From contig NZ_CP118247.1 in assembly GCF_028816475.1 (NCBI RefSeq), positions 620,001 to 684,000 of the forward strand: DNA of 64,000 nt, given 5' to 3'. Below are positions 25,088 to 34,432 of the stretch, in pieces; the first letter of the stretch is position 1, and the number at the start of each line of letters is the position of its first letter. This DNA comes from Devosia rhodophyticola. Lineage in GTDB: Bacteria > Pseudomonadota > Alphaproteobacteria > Rhizobiales > Devosiaceae. The position numbers were made by a program, and so were the translations under genes. The notes under the pieces are model-generated. The model was not told the DNA's origin, ran no database searches, and saw nothing but the letters and a program-made list of their open reading frames with translations.

Positions 25088-27403
25088 TTACCGGTCAAAC
25101 CGGATGGCGAAGTCCTTCTCGCGCCAGACCTTTCGGTCCGGGTAGAAGAAGGTAAATTTCATTTCGCCCGTATCGGCGATCTGTTCATTGGTGAGCGTGA
25201 CAATGTGCATACCAAAGGCTCCAGGCGATGAACCTATTTCTTCCTTGTTTTGCCAGTCGTCGCGCGTCAGGTGCAGAACGAAGGGCTCGGCAGCCTCAAT
25301 ATTGACGTCGCGGTCACGCGGCGCGGAATTGAACGGGCTCTTTTCACGCCAGTGCCATACCGCCGCTTCGGGAATGTTTCCGCCATAACGGCTTTCCACT
25401 TCATCAAGTAATTCGGTAGGCCGTTTGGTCGTTATGCAGGCCAGTAGTTTCAGAAACTCGCCATGGGCCCAGACCAACGGCATGGCGCTACCCGATGGCT
25501 TGCCGGGTGAGAGCCCTCGGTCGGGCAGCGCATCCCGGTCCCAAACCTGTTCAGGGATCAGTCCACCGGGGCCGGTCATTTTGGCCATGGCGGCCAGATA
25601 GGGACGCGCATCTTCGCCAGCGGCGACGGCATAATGGCCACGTTCGCCGGTCAGCAGCGGCCAGAGGCGACCAACACCTTGGCCGTCAAAGGGTCCGCCA
25701 TCAGCGTGTTCGCCATAACCATCGCCATTATAGCGATGAAATGAGGGGCCGTTGGGCGTTTCGACCCGCAACTCTTCATCAACCAGACTAACTGTGTCGA
25801 CGATCCGTTTGTCGTCAGCTTTGCGCAGACCCATTCGAACGAGATAAAGGAATTCCATCCCCAGCAATCCTGTCGCTGGTATTTCGCCATGGGCGACATT
25901 GCGCACATCAATCGAACCATGGATGCCACCATCTCTGGGTCGTGGCGACATTCGAATGTAGTAGCCATCAATGTCGCGATTAGCGCAGTATTCGCCGTCG
26001 GTCGTGTAGGTCCAGTCTTCGATGCGTTCATTCCAGCAATCGGCGAGCGACAACAGGTAGTCGGCCTCCTCGGCGCTGAAATAGTCGACTGACGAGACAA
26101 GCGCACAGATCGCCAGCGAGAGGGTGAAGGGGCTGGCGCCAGCATTTTCTTCCCAGCGGTCCTGATCGCTCATTGGCCCGTTGCGAACGATGAAGGCGAT
26201 GGCGGACCGCACCATGTTTTCGGTTGGAATGGAATTGTTCAGATTACCCACGGCGCGTAGCTTTGCAGCCAGAATGACCGGCAACGCGACTTCATCGAGT
26301 TGGTTGCCCGTCCAATAGCCGCGCCCGTCGGGAAAATAGTTCTGCGCCCAACCGCCATCGTCGGATTGCGTGCCGATTAGATAGGCCAGCGTCCGCTTCG
26401 CGTCCTCGATCTGGCCGATAACAATCATTGCCAACGCCGCCTCGACGGTGTCGCGGGTCCAGACCAGATGATAGCCGCCCGCGTCATCATGGCTACTGCC
26501 CCAGGGGACACTGAGGCTCGCAACAACAGCCCCGGCATAGGTACGGTCTTCGTGTACCTTGATGACCGTTGCAGAGGTTTCAGCCACATGCGTCATTTCG
26601 GGCGAGGCGTATGGCACGACGAGCGTCTTGCCCCACTGCGCCCATTGATCAATGAACATGTGTCGAACGTCGTCATAATCCTCAGCAAGACTTGAGCGGG
26701 CCAGCGTGCGTGCACCTTCAAGCGTCTGAGCGAAGCTCAGCGCTAACGTTCCGCTAGCCGATGCCAGTTCCCCGGTCATGGCGACATTGCCGTCAGTGGC
26801 ACACTTGTAGGTCCAGGTCATGGCGCCATTCCGGGAAAAGTCCTGCCATCCGTCAGATTCGCCGGCATAGCCGACACTGGTGCGCAAAAAACCGCAGTCA
26901 CTGCGCAGGCAGATGGATACGGCGTCCCGTTGAGCGGTAAGGTCGCCGTCTGCCCAAGCGTTATTGGCGCGTTCGCCATCCAGATGAGGCGCCAACAGGC
27001 AATATAGTTGCAGCCCCTCGCCCATCAGATTGTAGTTTACCAAAAGTGTATCACGCAGCGGATGGGGCAAAAATTCCAGTTCCAGACGGTAGTCGTCGCC
27101 CTCATGGACGATGCGCGGTAGTGGCACGTGTGGTTCGGGCGTCGAAATCAGGTAGCGTTGGGCTCGTTTTACTTCGGTCCATCCGTTGGGCCCGGCAATG
27201 ATGAAACCCAAATCGCGGATTTGAGGATGTCCAGTCGAGGGCCAATAGACTTCGTTACCGATACCGTAACCCAGGGTCGCCCAAATACGGCTCGAACCGA
27301 GCGAGGTGGTAACGACGTCCTTGGCACTTGATGTCCAGGTGGGACTAATGCCTGGTTGGCCGGGGGCCCAATCTATTGAATTGTATTTTGATTGGTCGTT
27401 CAT
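25088..27403 (-). CDS. Glycoside hydrolase family 15 (glucoamylase/glucodextranase-like)
   Basis: Predicted exo-acting alpha-glucosidase releasing beta-D-glucose from alpha-glucans, 771 residues. An N-terminal beta-sandwich domain (about 10-260) precedes the (alpha/alpha)6 barrel. Catalytic-site sequences are present: YHLVWTRDTVEAA (about 311-323), general acid in RWEENAGASP (Glu418 or Glu419) and general base in IPEQVWD (Glu618). No signal peptide is seen, so it is predicted cytoplasmic, unlike many secreted glucoamylases. Its gene starts 3 bases after the stop of the SDR gene on the same strand, so glucose release and sugar oxidation may be coupled. Confidence 0.88.
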   Translation of the reverse strand: MNDQSKYNSIDWAPGQPGISPTWTSSAKDVVTTSLGSSRIWATLGYGIGNEVYWPSTGHPQIRDLGFIIAGPNGWTEVKRAQRYLISTPEPHVPLPRIVHEGDDYRLELEFLPHPLRDTLLVNYNLMGEGLQLYCLLAPHLDGERANNAWADGDLTAQRDAVSICLRSDCGFLRTSVGYAGESDGWQDFSRNGAMTWTYKCATDGNVAMTGELASASGTLALSFAQTLEGARTLARSSLAEDYDDVRHMFIDQWAQWGKTLVVPYASPEMTHVAETSATVIKVHEDRTYAGAVVASLSVPWGSSHDDAGGYHLVWTRDTVEAALAMIVIGQIEDAKRTLAYLIGTQSDDGGWAQNYFPDGRGYWTGNQLDEVALPVILAAKLRAVGNLNNSIPTENMVRSAIAFIVRNGPMSDQDRWEENAGASPFTLSLAICALVSSVDYFSAEEADYLLSLADCWNERIEDWTYTTDGEYCANRDIDGYYIRMSPRPRDGGIHGSIDVRNVAHGEIPATGLLGMEFLYLVRMGLRKADDKRIVDTVSLVDEELRVETPNGPSFHRYNGDGYGEHADGGPFDGQGVGRLWPLLTGERGHYAVAAGEDARPYLAAMAKMTGPGGLIPEQVWDRDALPDRGLSPGKPSGSAMPLVWAHGEFLKLLACITTKRPTELLDEVESRYGGNIPEAAVWHWREKSPFNSAPRDRDVNIEAAEPFVLHLTRDDWQNKEEIGSSPGAFGMHIVTLTNEQIADTGEMKFTFFYPDRKVWREKDFAIRFDR

Positions 27404-27406
27404 TGG

Positions 27407-28192
27407 TCAGCCTCCGTGCGCGAAATCAGCAAAATCGGTCATGCCACCATCGACGAAAACGGTCGACCCAGTTGCATAGCTGGCCAAATCCGAGACCATG
27501 ACAGCGGCCATTTTGGCGATTTCGGCAGTTTCGCCCATGCGACCCAGCGGAATTTTCAGGTTGAGGTCCGCCAGACCTTCGGGGTTGCTCCAGACGTTTT
27601 TGTTGATCGCGGTCTTGATTGCCCCCGGTGCCAGCGCCAACACCCGCACGCCATGGGGCGCCGCTTCTTGCGCCAAGGTCTTGGTCATCATGGAAAGACC
27701 AGCCTTGGAGGCCGTGTAGGCGCTATATCCGCTCCATGGAATGACCTCGTGTACCGACGACATGTTGAGGATAACCCCATGGCCCTGCGGCACCATGCGA
27801 TTGAGGGCCTCCCGGCAACAATGGAACGCACCAAACAGATTGACCTCAATCACTTTGGTCCAGTCCGCAACTTCGCCTTGCCAGCCAAGCGCGGGGCGAC
27901 CGTCTATGCCTGCATTGTTGACCAGAATGTCGATACCGCCCCACTCCTTGTCCAGCAGGGCAAACATTTTGCCGACCAATGATGGATCGGCAACGTCGGC
28001 CTGCATCGCGATGGCGCGACGACCGAGGGCCCTGATTTTGTCGCAAACCGCGTCAGCGGCTTCCGGGTGATTCAAATAGTTGACTGCGACATCGGCACCC
28101 GCCTGAGCCAGATGCAAGGCGATTGCTTCGCCAATGCCGGAATTCGCGCCAGTTACCAGGGCCCGTTTTCCGCTAAGATCCACTGCCAGCAT
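27407..28192 (-). CDS. SDR-family oxidoreductase (glucose 1-dehydrogenase-like)
   Basis: Classical short-chain dehydrogenase, 261 residues. Cofactor loop TGANSGIG (about 14-21), NNAG (92-95) and the catalytic set Ser145 or Ser146, Tyr159 and Lys163 (SAYTASK) are present. It resembles glucose/galactose 1-dehydrogenases and 3-oxoacyl-ACP reductase-like SDRs; the substrate cannot be fixed, but the glucoamylase gene 3 bases downstream points to a sugar. Start ATG 28192 has GGAG 7 bases upstream, preferred over 28219. Confidence 0.82.
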   Translation of the reverse strand: MLAVDLSGKRALVTGANSGIGEAIALHLAQAGADVAVNYLNHPEAADAVCDKIRALGRRAIAMQADVADPSLVGKMFALLDKEWGGIDILVNNAGIDGRPALGWQGEVADWTKVIEVNLFGAFHCCREALNRMVPQGHGVILNMSSVHEVIPWSGYSAYTASKAGLSMMTKTLAQEAAPHGVRVLALAPGAIKTAINKNVWSNPEGLADLNLKIPLGRMGETAEIAKMAAVMVSDLASYATGSTVFVDGGMTDFADFAHGG

Positions 28193-28365
28193 GTTTTTCT
28201 CCAACTTGAGCATCCCCACTCCAGAAGATGGGTAGATGCCGACACTTTTAAGGCAATCGCTATCATGCTAACGATTTATCGCACTCAAAGTGACGGCGGC
28301 GGATGGTCGCACGAACCAGCCATGCTGTCGGCCAATGTGCTCACGCCCACGCTCTCGAAGAGCTG

Positions 28366-29070
28366 TTAATTCTGCTGGTTGTGTTTCAACAATAGGTCGC
28401 GTGCCTCGTTGATTTTCGCGGCAAGGTAGCCTGAGCCCCCGTGATCGGGATGAACGCCCTTCATCAAATTGCGATGGGCGGCGTTGATTTCAGCGTCACT
28501 GGCTCCGACCGCAAGACCAAGAACTTCGAGGGCCTGTGAAATTGGGTCGCCCGCTTGGGTGGAAGTTTCCGACTGGCCCTGCTCGGCAAAATACTCGCGC
28601 CAGCCCGAACGGTTTGCATCGAGCCAGGTTTCAAGCAAACTGACGCTATCGGGATCCCAACTGATCTCGTCGATCAGTTCACGGGTCTCAATCTCGCCCA
28701 GATCCATCAAGTCGTGGCCGGTATATTGGCCGATCCGGACCGCGCCCTTGACGGCCCCGGTATCGTGATCCAGCACCATCTCAAAATAGTGGCTGCGCAC
28801 GCGAGATGTTTGTTCGGCATCCCACTGGCTGGTATCGAGAGAAAACGGGCCTAGTTTGCCGGTTCGATAAACTGTAAATGCTGCAGCCGCCAATATCAGG
28901 GCGATGTCAAACCGACGCGCCAAAAGAAAGCCTAACGCAACAAGCCCGGCAGCACCGGTGATGCCGTTGCGCAACCATGTGGCCCGTCGATGCGGGGGCA
29001 ATTTGCCAAGCCCCTGATAAAGCGCCAGTAGCGCAAAAAGGGCAAAGCCAGCCAGAAATACATAACCCAT
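28366..29070 (-). CDS. Membrane-anchored protein with C-terminal J domain
   Basis: 234 residues. Three hydrophobic segments fall in the first about 75 residues, a soluble central region about 80-170, and a C-terminal J-domain-like part: EVLGLAVGASDAEINAAHRNLMKGVHPDHGGS, whose HPD tripeptide (VHPDHG) is the DnaK-stimulating motif. The layout, with the J domain last rather than first, is that of DjlA/DnaJ-type membrane co-chaperones (TIM14/Pam18-like). The gene begins 1 base after the stop of the VWA-like gene, so the two are co-transcribed. Confidence 0.75.
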   Translation of the reverse strand: MGYVFLAGFALFALLALYQGLGKLPPHRRATWLRNGITGAAGLVALGFLLARRFDIALILAAAAFTVYRTGKLGPFSLDTSQWDAEQTSRVRSHYFEMVLDHDTGAVKGAVRIGQYTGHDLMDLGEIETRELIDEISWDPDSVSLLETWLDANRSGWREYFAEQGQSETSTQAGDPISQALEVLGLAVGASDAEINAAHRNLMKGVHPDHGGSGYLAAKINEARDLLLKHNQQN

Positions 29071-29071
29071 C

Positions 29072-29791
29072 TTAGCGCAATTGCTCCAAAAGGGCTTGAG
29101 CGGAGGCGCTTTTTTGCAGTTTGAGCAAATCTCTTCCCCCGCTGGCAAAAGCCGCAACTGCCTTAAGCAATTGCGCCAGTTCATGGGGTGCAGAAGCGTC
29201 GAAACGCGCATAGGCACCCTTGGTCAATCGGGCGAACTCGCGGAACGCTCCCTCAACTCTTTTGTCGTGCCCTTCCTGAAAGATGAAAAGCGGCAGGCCA
29301 AGCAAGCCCAATTGCCCGGCCTTTTTTGACAGTTGGTCGACATTTTCCTCAAGGGCGTCGCCGACAAATATCAATGCCTGAATGCGTTGTTTGGCATGCT
29401 CGGCGCGGGCGTGGGTGAAAACCTTGCCAATCTGGGTCTCCCCACCCCGGCAATCTATGCTGCTCATCAATCGCGCCAGGGTTTGCGCGTTGACCACCCA
29501 TTTGGATGCTCGGCACTCGCCAAAGCCTCGAAAATACTGAAGCTGGATCGCCAGCGCGTTATTGGTGGGAATAGCGCCGAACATCTCGCCCTGCAGTTTG
29601 CAGGCCAGATCCCAGGTCGGTTGCCGACTCATGGTGGCATCGAGTGCGAACAGGATACGGGCCTGTTGACCCGAGGCCGGACGCGCCAACGCCCCCACCT
29701 GCTTGACGAAGGCGGCAATATCGCTGCTGGCAGAAGGCTTCTTCACCTCTGCGCGCCCGACTGGCTTTAGGTCGCGTTGCTTGTCTCCCAT
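29072..29791 (-). CDS. VWA-like cytoplasmic protein of unknown function
   Basis: 239 residues. RILFALDATMSRQPTWDLA (about 46-64) resembles the metal-ion-dependent adhesion site opening of von Willebrand A domains (DxT.S form, with the first Asp and a Thr/Ser set), and IQALIFVGDALEEN resembles the fourth/fifth strand region. There is no signal peptide, so it is predicted cytoplasmic. It is coupled to the membrane J-domain gene, which suggests the pair act together. Function is not known. Start ATG 29791 was taken rather than 29839. Confidence 0.6.
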   Translation of the reverse strand: MGDKQRDLKPVGRAEVKKPSASSDIAAFVKQVGALARPASGQQARILFALDATMSRQPTWDLACKLQGEMFGAIPTNNALAIQLQYFRGFGECRASKWVVNAQTLARLMSSIDCRGGETQIGKVFTHARAEHAKQRIQALIFVGDALEENVDQLSKKAGQLGLLGLPLFIFQEGHDKRVEGAFREFARLTKGAYARFDASAPHELAQLLKAVAAFASGGRDLLKLQKSASAQALLEQLR

Positions 29792-29939
29792 AGTGTGAAT
29801 ATGTGACGCGCGCGGGTTTGGAACAAGGTCAACACGCACACAAAGGAGCGAGACGACGCCGGAATCGAGCCGTCATCGTATGGACCCGATGATTTGGACC
29901 CGCTATCAATTGACGGGAATTGGTTCAGGGGCACCGACA

Positions 29940-31147
29940 ATGGTCTTCGACTATTGCGTTATTGGCGGGGGAATTGTCGGGCTCGCGACAGCTGCCAAAA
30001 TTCTGGAGGCTCAGCCTGGCGCCAGCCTTTTGCTGGTCGAAAAGGAAAGCCGGCTCGCAGCGCACCAGACTGGGCATAACAGCGGGGTCATTCACGCGGG
30101 GATCTACTACGCGCCGGGGTCCCTCAAGGCGACGCTGTGCACGACCGGCGCCGAAATGACCAAGGCGTTTTGCGCCAAGCACAGTATTGAATTTGACCAA
30201 TGCGGCAAACTCATCGTCGCAACGGGCCCCGACGAGGTGGGGCGCATGGATGCGCTATTTGAGCGGGCGGTGGCAAACGGCCTTACTCTTTCCCGGCTTG
30301 ATGCGGCCGAACTGGCCGAAAAGGAGCCGGCCATCAAGGGCGCTGGTGCCTTGTTCAGCCCCAAAACCGGCATCGTCGATTACCGTAAAATATGCGAAAA
30401 ACTGGGAGAAATCATCGGCGAGGCCGGTGCAGTGGTTCAACTTTCAACCTGCATTGACCGGATAATCGAGACCCCCAATGCTGTTGAAATTGGCGCGGGA
30501 GATCAAAGCTGGTCGGCGCACCAACTTGTGGTTTGCGGCGGGTTGCAAGCCGATCGCCTGGCGCGCCTGGCCGGCATTGAAATAGACTTCAAGGTTGTGC
30601 CCTTTCGGGGGAGTATTTTCGGCTAAAGTCGGAAAAATCAGGCATAATCAAGCACCTGATCTATCCAGTACCCGATCCAAAACTGCCATTTCTGGGCATC
30701 CACCTCACCCGGATGATTGATGGCAGCGTAACGGTTGGTCCCAATGCCGTTGTGGGGATGGCGCGAGAAAAATATCCCAAATTCTCAGTCGAAGCGCGCG
30801 ATGCGTGGGACACGATCGGTTTCGGCGGCTTCTGGCGATTGGTTGCTGCCAATAAGGGCCATGCCCTGCATGAGCTTTACGGTTCGATCTCGAAAAGGGG
30901 GTATCTAAACGCCTGCCAGAAATACTGCCCTTCTCTGGAGCTCGATGATTTACAGCCCCATCCGGCTGGCATTCGCGCCCAGATTGTCAGGAACAACGGT
31001 GCAATCGTGCATGACTTCCTGCTTAAGCAGACGGGGCGCATGCTTCATGTTTGCAATGCGCCCTCGCCTGCCGCAACCTCGGCCCTGCCCATCGGCGCTA
31101 TGATTGCCGAAAAGATCATGCGGCCCGGCCCGTCATTTTCGTCGTAG
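29940..31147 (+). pseudogene. lhgO: L-2-hydroxyglutarate oxidase, one-base frameshift
   Basis: FAD enzyme that oxidises L-2-hydroxyglutarate to 2-oxoglutarate. The first part (MVFDYCVIGGGIVGLATAA, HNSGVIHAGIYYAPGSLK and on to VVPFRG) and the second part (RMIDGSVTVGPNAVVG through to ALPIGAMIAEKI) are typical LhgO sequences but lie in different frames. The break is in a run of five G at 30607-30611; adding one G gives RGEYFRLKSEKSGIIKHLIYP and a normal 402-residue protein. Intact sequence on both sides argues for a base-calling error. Start ATG 29940 is chosen over an upstream ATG at 29880. Confidence 0.85.
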
Positions 31148-31193
31148 CAAACCTAAACTGCCGGTCGCACACCATATGGCCGACATCGCAAAC

Positions 31194-32354
31194 CTACCAG
31201 TTGGTCACAGACCCATCGCGGCGCTTCAGCATGGGCGCCTGCCAATATTGGAAGTTCTGCTCCTTGACCGCGTCTTCGTTGATCTCAATGCCAATTCCGG
31301 GGGTCGGGTCGACGTCGTAGTGGACACCATTGAGTTTTGGTTGCCGCACGAAAATGTCGTCAACTTCTGAGGAGCCATAGAGATCATTGGTGCTGACGCG
31401 CGTTTCCAGCCAGGCAAAGTTGGGAACGGCGGCTGAAAAATGGATTGTTGCAGCGGTGCAAACGGGGCCCAGAGGATTGTGCGGCATCATGTCGACATAA
31501 TGCGTCTCGCTCCAACCCGCGACTTTCATGGCTTCAGTCAGCCCGCCAATATTGCAGATATCAATCCGGTTGAACTGGTGAATGTCGCGTTCGATGTAGG
31601 GCACGAACTGCCATTTGCTGGAAAATTCCTCGCCGATGGCAAATGGAATATCAGTGAGGCGACGTAGGGATTCGTAGGCCTCGGGAGTTTCGTCACGAAT
31701 CGGTTCTTCCAGGAAATCGAGAGTTCCTGACGGCATTTTCTGGCAGAACGAGGCAGCTTCGGCCACCGAGAGACGGTGATGCCAGTCGATACCCAAAACG
31801 ACTTCTTCGCCCAGTTCAGCGCGCACATCACGGCAGGCGGCGGCTGTGATGGCGATCTGTTCGCGTGGCTCAAATGTCTTGCCGTCACCAAAATCGGGAA
31901 ACAACCGAATGCAGCTCCAGCCCTTGGCTCTGAGCGCCTTGGCGCGATCCATCAATTCGTTGAACGCATTGGCATCGGTGCTGGCAAATGTGGGTACCCG
32001 GTCGCGCTGTTTGCCGCCCAGCAATTCATAAACCGGCACACCCAGCGCCTTGCCCTTAATGTCATGCAGGGCAATGTCGATCGCCGAAATTGCTGCCTGC
32101 AAGACGCGTCCACCCTCAAAATACTGGCTTCGATATATTTCCTGCCAGAGGGCGCCAATATCAAAGGACTGGCGCCCGAGCAGAAATTGGGTGAAGTGTT
32201 CGATGGCCCCCACCACGGCTTTTTCGCGTCCGGACAGCCCGCTCTCGCCCCAACCGAAAATGCCCGCGTCAGTTTCAACCTTGACGATCAACTGGTTCCG
32301 ATTGCCGACCCAGATGATATAGGGGCGGATGGCTGTGATTTTTGGGGATTGCAT
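31194..32354 (-). CDS. Enolase superfamily dehydratase (D-galactonate dehydratase-like)
   Basis: Sugar-acid dehydratase of the mandelate racemase subgroup, 386 residues. Active-site residues seen: Asp190 and His192 (GIDWHH), Glu216 (FLEEP), Glu242 (IGEEF) and the general base His292 (MMPHNPLGP). This DxH/E/E/H pattern is that of D-galactonate and related aldonate dehydratases, giving 2-keto-3-deoxy acids. Substrate not fixed by sequence. Start ATG 32354 has AAGGA upstream; a longer frame to 32456 would run through the control region. It is divergent from a GntR gene, its likely regulator. Confidence 0.85.
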   Translation of the reverse strand: MQSPKITAIRPYIIWVGNRNQLIVKVETDAGIFGWGESGLSGREKAVVGAIEHFTQFLLGRQSFDIGALWQEIYRSQYFEGGRVLQAAISAIDIALHDIKGKALGVPVYELLGGKQRDRVPTFASTDANAFNELMDRAKALRAKGWSCIRLFPDFGDGKTFEPREQIAITAAACRDVRAELGEEVVLGIDWHHRLSVAEAASFCQKMPSGTLDFLEEPIRDETPEAYESLRRLTDIPFAIGEEFSSKWQFVPYIERDIHQFNRIDICNIGGLTEAMKVAGWSETHYVDMMPHNPLGPVCTAATIHFSAAVPNFAWLETRVSTNDLYGSSEVDDIFVRQPKLNGVHYDVDPTPGIGIEINEDAVKEQNFQYWQAPMLKRRDGSVTNW

Positions 32355-32418
32355 TGGTGAATCCTTGTGATTTCGGCGGGGGTGGATGGGGCAGGCCCTA
32401 GTGGGAACACTCTTGAAT

Positions 32419-32457
32419 TGGATGCATCCATAATACCTACCATCTGGATTGTACATT
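32419..32457. promoter_or_regulatory. Palindromes in the divergent control region of the dehydratase and GntR genes
   Basis: A perfect 12-base palindrome TGGATGCATCCA lies at 32419-32430, and the near-palindrome ATTGTACATT at 32448-32457. The latter resembles the NTGTACAN core of GntR-type operators. Both sit in the 265-base gap between the dehydratase start (32354, minus) and the GntR start (32620, plus). Confidence 0.5.
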
Positions 32458-32619
32458 ATCTAGTTCATATCCAGAGACAATCTTCCCCGAGTCAGACATA
32501 TATCACGTTACGACTCACAACTTTATCTGTTAGCGTTTGGTGCACATTGGCTTCGCCGATGTCACGGGTTGGCTAATGGCCGGGGAAGGTCACGCGGGCT
32601 GCCACTGGATGGGGAACAC

Positions 32620-33315
32620 GTGTCATTGGAACTGGAAACATCGATAAAAAAACCGGCAGAACGTTTGATAGACGAAACGCCATACGGTCGAATTCTTGAT
32701 GACATCGGCAAGGGATTTTATCCCGGTGGCACCCGGCTCAAGGTCGAGGAACTGGCGGTACGCTATGGCACCAGCACAAACCCGGTGCGCGAAGCCCTGC
32801 GCGTTCTACAGGGCGAAGGGATGGTCGCAATCACCCCGAATCGCGGCGCAACTGTTGAAACATTTGATGCCGATACGTTGCGCGACATATTTGAAGTGCT
32901 GCAATTGCTGGAGCCATATTTCGTGGCGTCATTTGCCGAAACCTGCACCGCCAGCGATATCGCCGAACTTGAGGTCGTTCAACGTGAACTCGAGGGGCTT
33001 CCGGCCAGCGAGAAGGGCCCGTTCACCGAATGCGACGCCCGCTTTCATGGCCGGATTGGCTCTTCACACTACAACCGACGCGCTTTTTCGATGTGGGCGC
33101 TTCAAAAGCGCACCCTTAATGCCCTGGCGTCTCAAGTGCCGGTTTCAAATGCGCGTCGCAGCCAGATCATGGCCGAGCACCGCGCCTTGATATCTGCTTT
33201 CAAGAATAATGACGTGGCTGAGGCGCTCCGTGTCATCAAGAAGCACATCGCCAATGCTGGCGAGCAGATGTACGTACAGTACAGAGCCCGTGCGGCCAAC
33301 AGTCAAAAGCGCTGA
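32620..33315 (+). CDS. GntR-family (FCD) regulator of the adjacent dehydratase
   Basis: 231-residue regulator. The winged-helix domain covers about 15-80 (PGGTRLKVEELAVRYG and STNPVREALRVLQGEG), and the FCD domain the rest, with ECDARFHGRI and MAEHRALISA as probable metal/ligand motifs. Start GTG 32620 has a GGATGGGG ribosome-binding sequence; TTG 32569 is the alternative. Probable sensor of the dehydratase substrate or a related sugar acid. Confidence 0.85.
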   Translation: MSLELETSIKKPAERLIDETPYGRILDDIGKGFYPGGTRLKVEELAVRYGTSTNPVREALRVLQGEGMVAITPNRGATVETFDADTLRDIFEVLQLLEPYFVASFAETCTASDIAELEVVQRELEGLPASEKGPFTECDARFHGRIGSSHYNRRAFSMWALQKRTLNALASQVPVSNARRSQIMAEHRALISAFKNNDVAEALRVIKKHIANAGEQMYVQYRARAANSQKR

Positions 33316-33377
33316 CGGAACCGAGGACACCGCGGCGGGTTAGGCACACTGAATTCAAAGGACTTTAGTGGGTACCA

Positions 33378-33884
33378 ATGGCACACTGCGTTACCGTCAA
33401 TGACAACATGCAAAACGGGTACCAATATAGGCTGACTGCGCCGACGGGGGGCAATTTTGGAACTGATTTTCAACCCGATTTAACGCCAAAACAAATGCTC
33501 GAACTGGGTGTGTTCTGTGGAAAATACCTCACCGATTGCCAGGATGAATTCCCCACGAGCTGGTTCACAAAGGCAAAACTGTCGCCGGAACATCGCGACT
33601 GTTCGTTAAATTATTTCGGCGTTGATGCCAGTCAGCCCCTGTCAGTCTGGCGGTACAAAGGCTGGATATATCCAGACGATCCACGCGGTTGGTTCCAATG
33701 GTATTGCCGCTATTTTCTCGGCCGCCGATTGACCAATGAAGATGCCCGACAAATAAAGCGATGGAAGGCGATGAACCGGCACGTTTCGCAGGTGCGCAAA
33801 AATTGCGAACCGGGCGACCCCATGTGCCGTCCCCGCCAACGCCAGGCGCTCCTGCACTGGGCCTATGACAGCCGGGTAATATGA
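33378..33884 (+). CDS. Hypothetical protein, Trp/Tyr- and Cys-rich
   Basis: 168 residues, soluble, no signal peptide, no domain I can name. It is unusually rich in aromatic residues in the middle (SVWRYKGWIYPDDPRGWFQWYCRYF, given here as SVWRYKGW and GWFQWYCRYF) and has about six cysteines, two in the C-terminal NCEPGDPMCRPRQRQALLHWAYDSR region. The DPR.W.QWY..Y layout looks conserved rather than random. The start is ATG 33378 with an AAAGG-like sequence upstream at about 33357. It stands alone between a regulator and the copper genes. Confidence 0.6.
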   Translation: MAHCVTVNDNMQNGYQYRLTAPTGGNFGTDFQPDLTPKQMLELGVFCGKYLTDCQDEFPTSWFTKAKLSPEHRDCSLNYFGVDASQPLSVWRYKGWIYPDDPRGWFQWYCRYFLGRRLTNEDARQIKRWKAMNRHVSQVRKNCEPGDPMCRPRQRQALLHWAYDSRVI

Positions 33885-34049
33885 AATGATCCTGTCGGCG
33901 GATCCAGCCAATTTGGGCAACATCAATTCTTGATGATCAGCGTGCAGCGGCCTGATTTCTGCTTCGGAACCATCTTGACCTTTACATCATTGCAACCTTT
34001 AGCATGCGGGACTGAAGGTCAACGAGCAGAGTGAATGCTGGAACGCAGG

Positions 34050-34385
34050 ATGCGCATATGGCTGTTGATCGCATTGCTGTCCCTGGGACAGTTTTTTGCG
34101 TTTCTGCCGACGCAGGTTGAAGCCGCGGCCACGGCGCCCCTCAACTCGTTTTCCGTCCATCTTGACACTGCTTGCCATAGCGGTTGCGCGATTTCTACCG
34201 ACGCCATGGAATCCCACGGTGCCCACACACTGACCGGGCATTGCCTAGGGTGTGGCCTTCCGGGTGCCTATTTGCCGCTCCCAACCGGCTTCGAGCCAGA
34301 CACGCCCAGTCCTGTTTTACGCATCGAGACGCCATCCATTGTGGTGTTTGCGCCATTTCGTCCGCCAATTTCCACCATCAGCTGA
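34050..34385 (+). CDS. Small secreted Cys/His-rich protein of the copper locus
   Basis: 111 residues from ATG 34050 (ATG 34035 adds five). The N-terminus is a signal peptide (MRIWLLIALLSLGQFFAFLP, cleavage near VEAAA). The mature part has metal-site-like clusters: DTACHSGCAIST with Cys and His, ESHGAHTLTGH and HCLGCGLP. The arrangement recalls DUF2946-type periplasmic proteins found next to copper-resistance genes. The multicopper oxidase begins 47 bases downstream on the same strand, so a copper-related periplasmic role is likely. Confidence 0.6.
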   Translation: MRIWLLIALLSLGQFFAFLPTQVEAAATAPLNSFSVHLDTACHSGCAISTDAMESHGAHTLTGHCLGCGLPGAYLPLPTGFEPDTPSPVLRIETPSIVVFAPFRPPISTIS

Positions 34386-34432
34386 ATGACCAGCCGACAT
34401 ATGTCGGTACATTTTTTGATGGAGTATGAACT

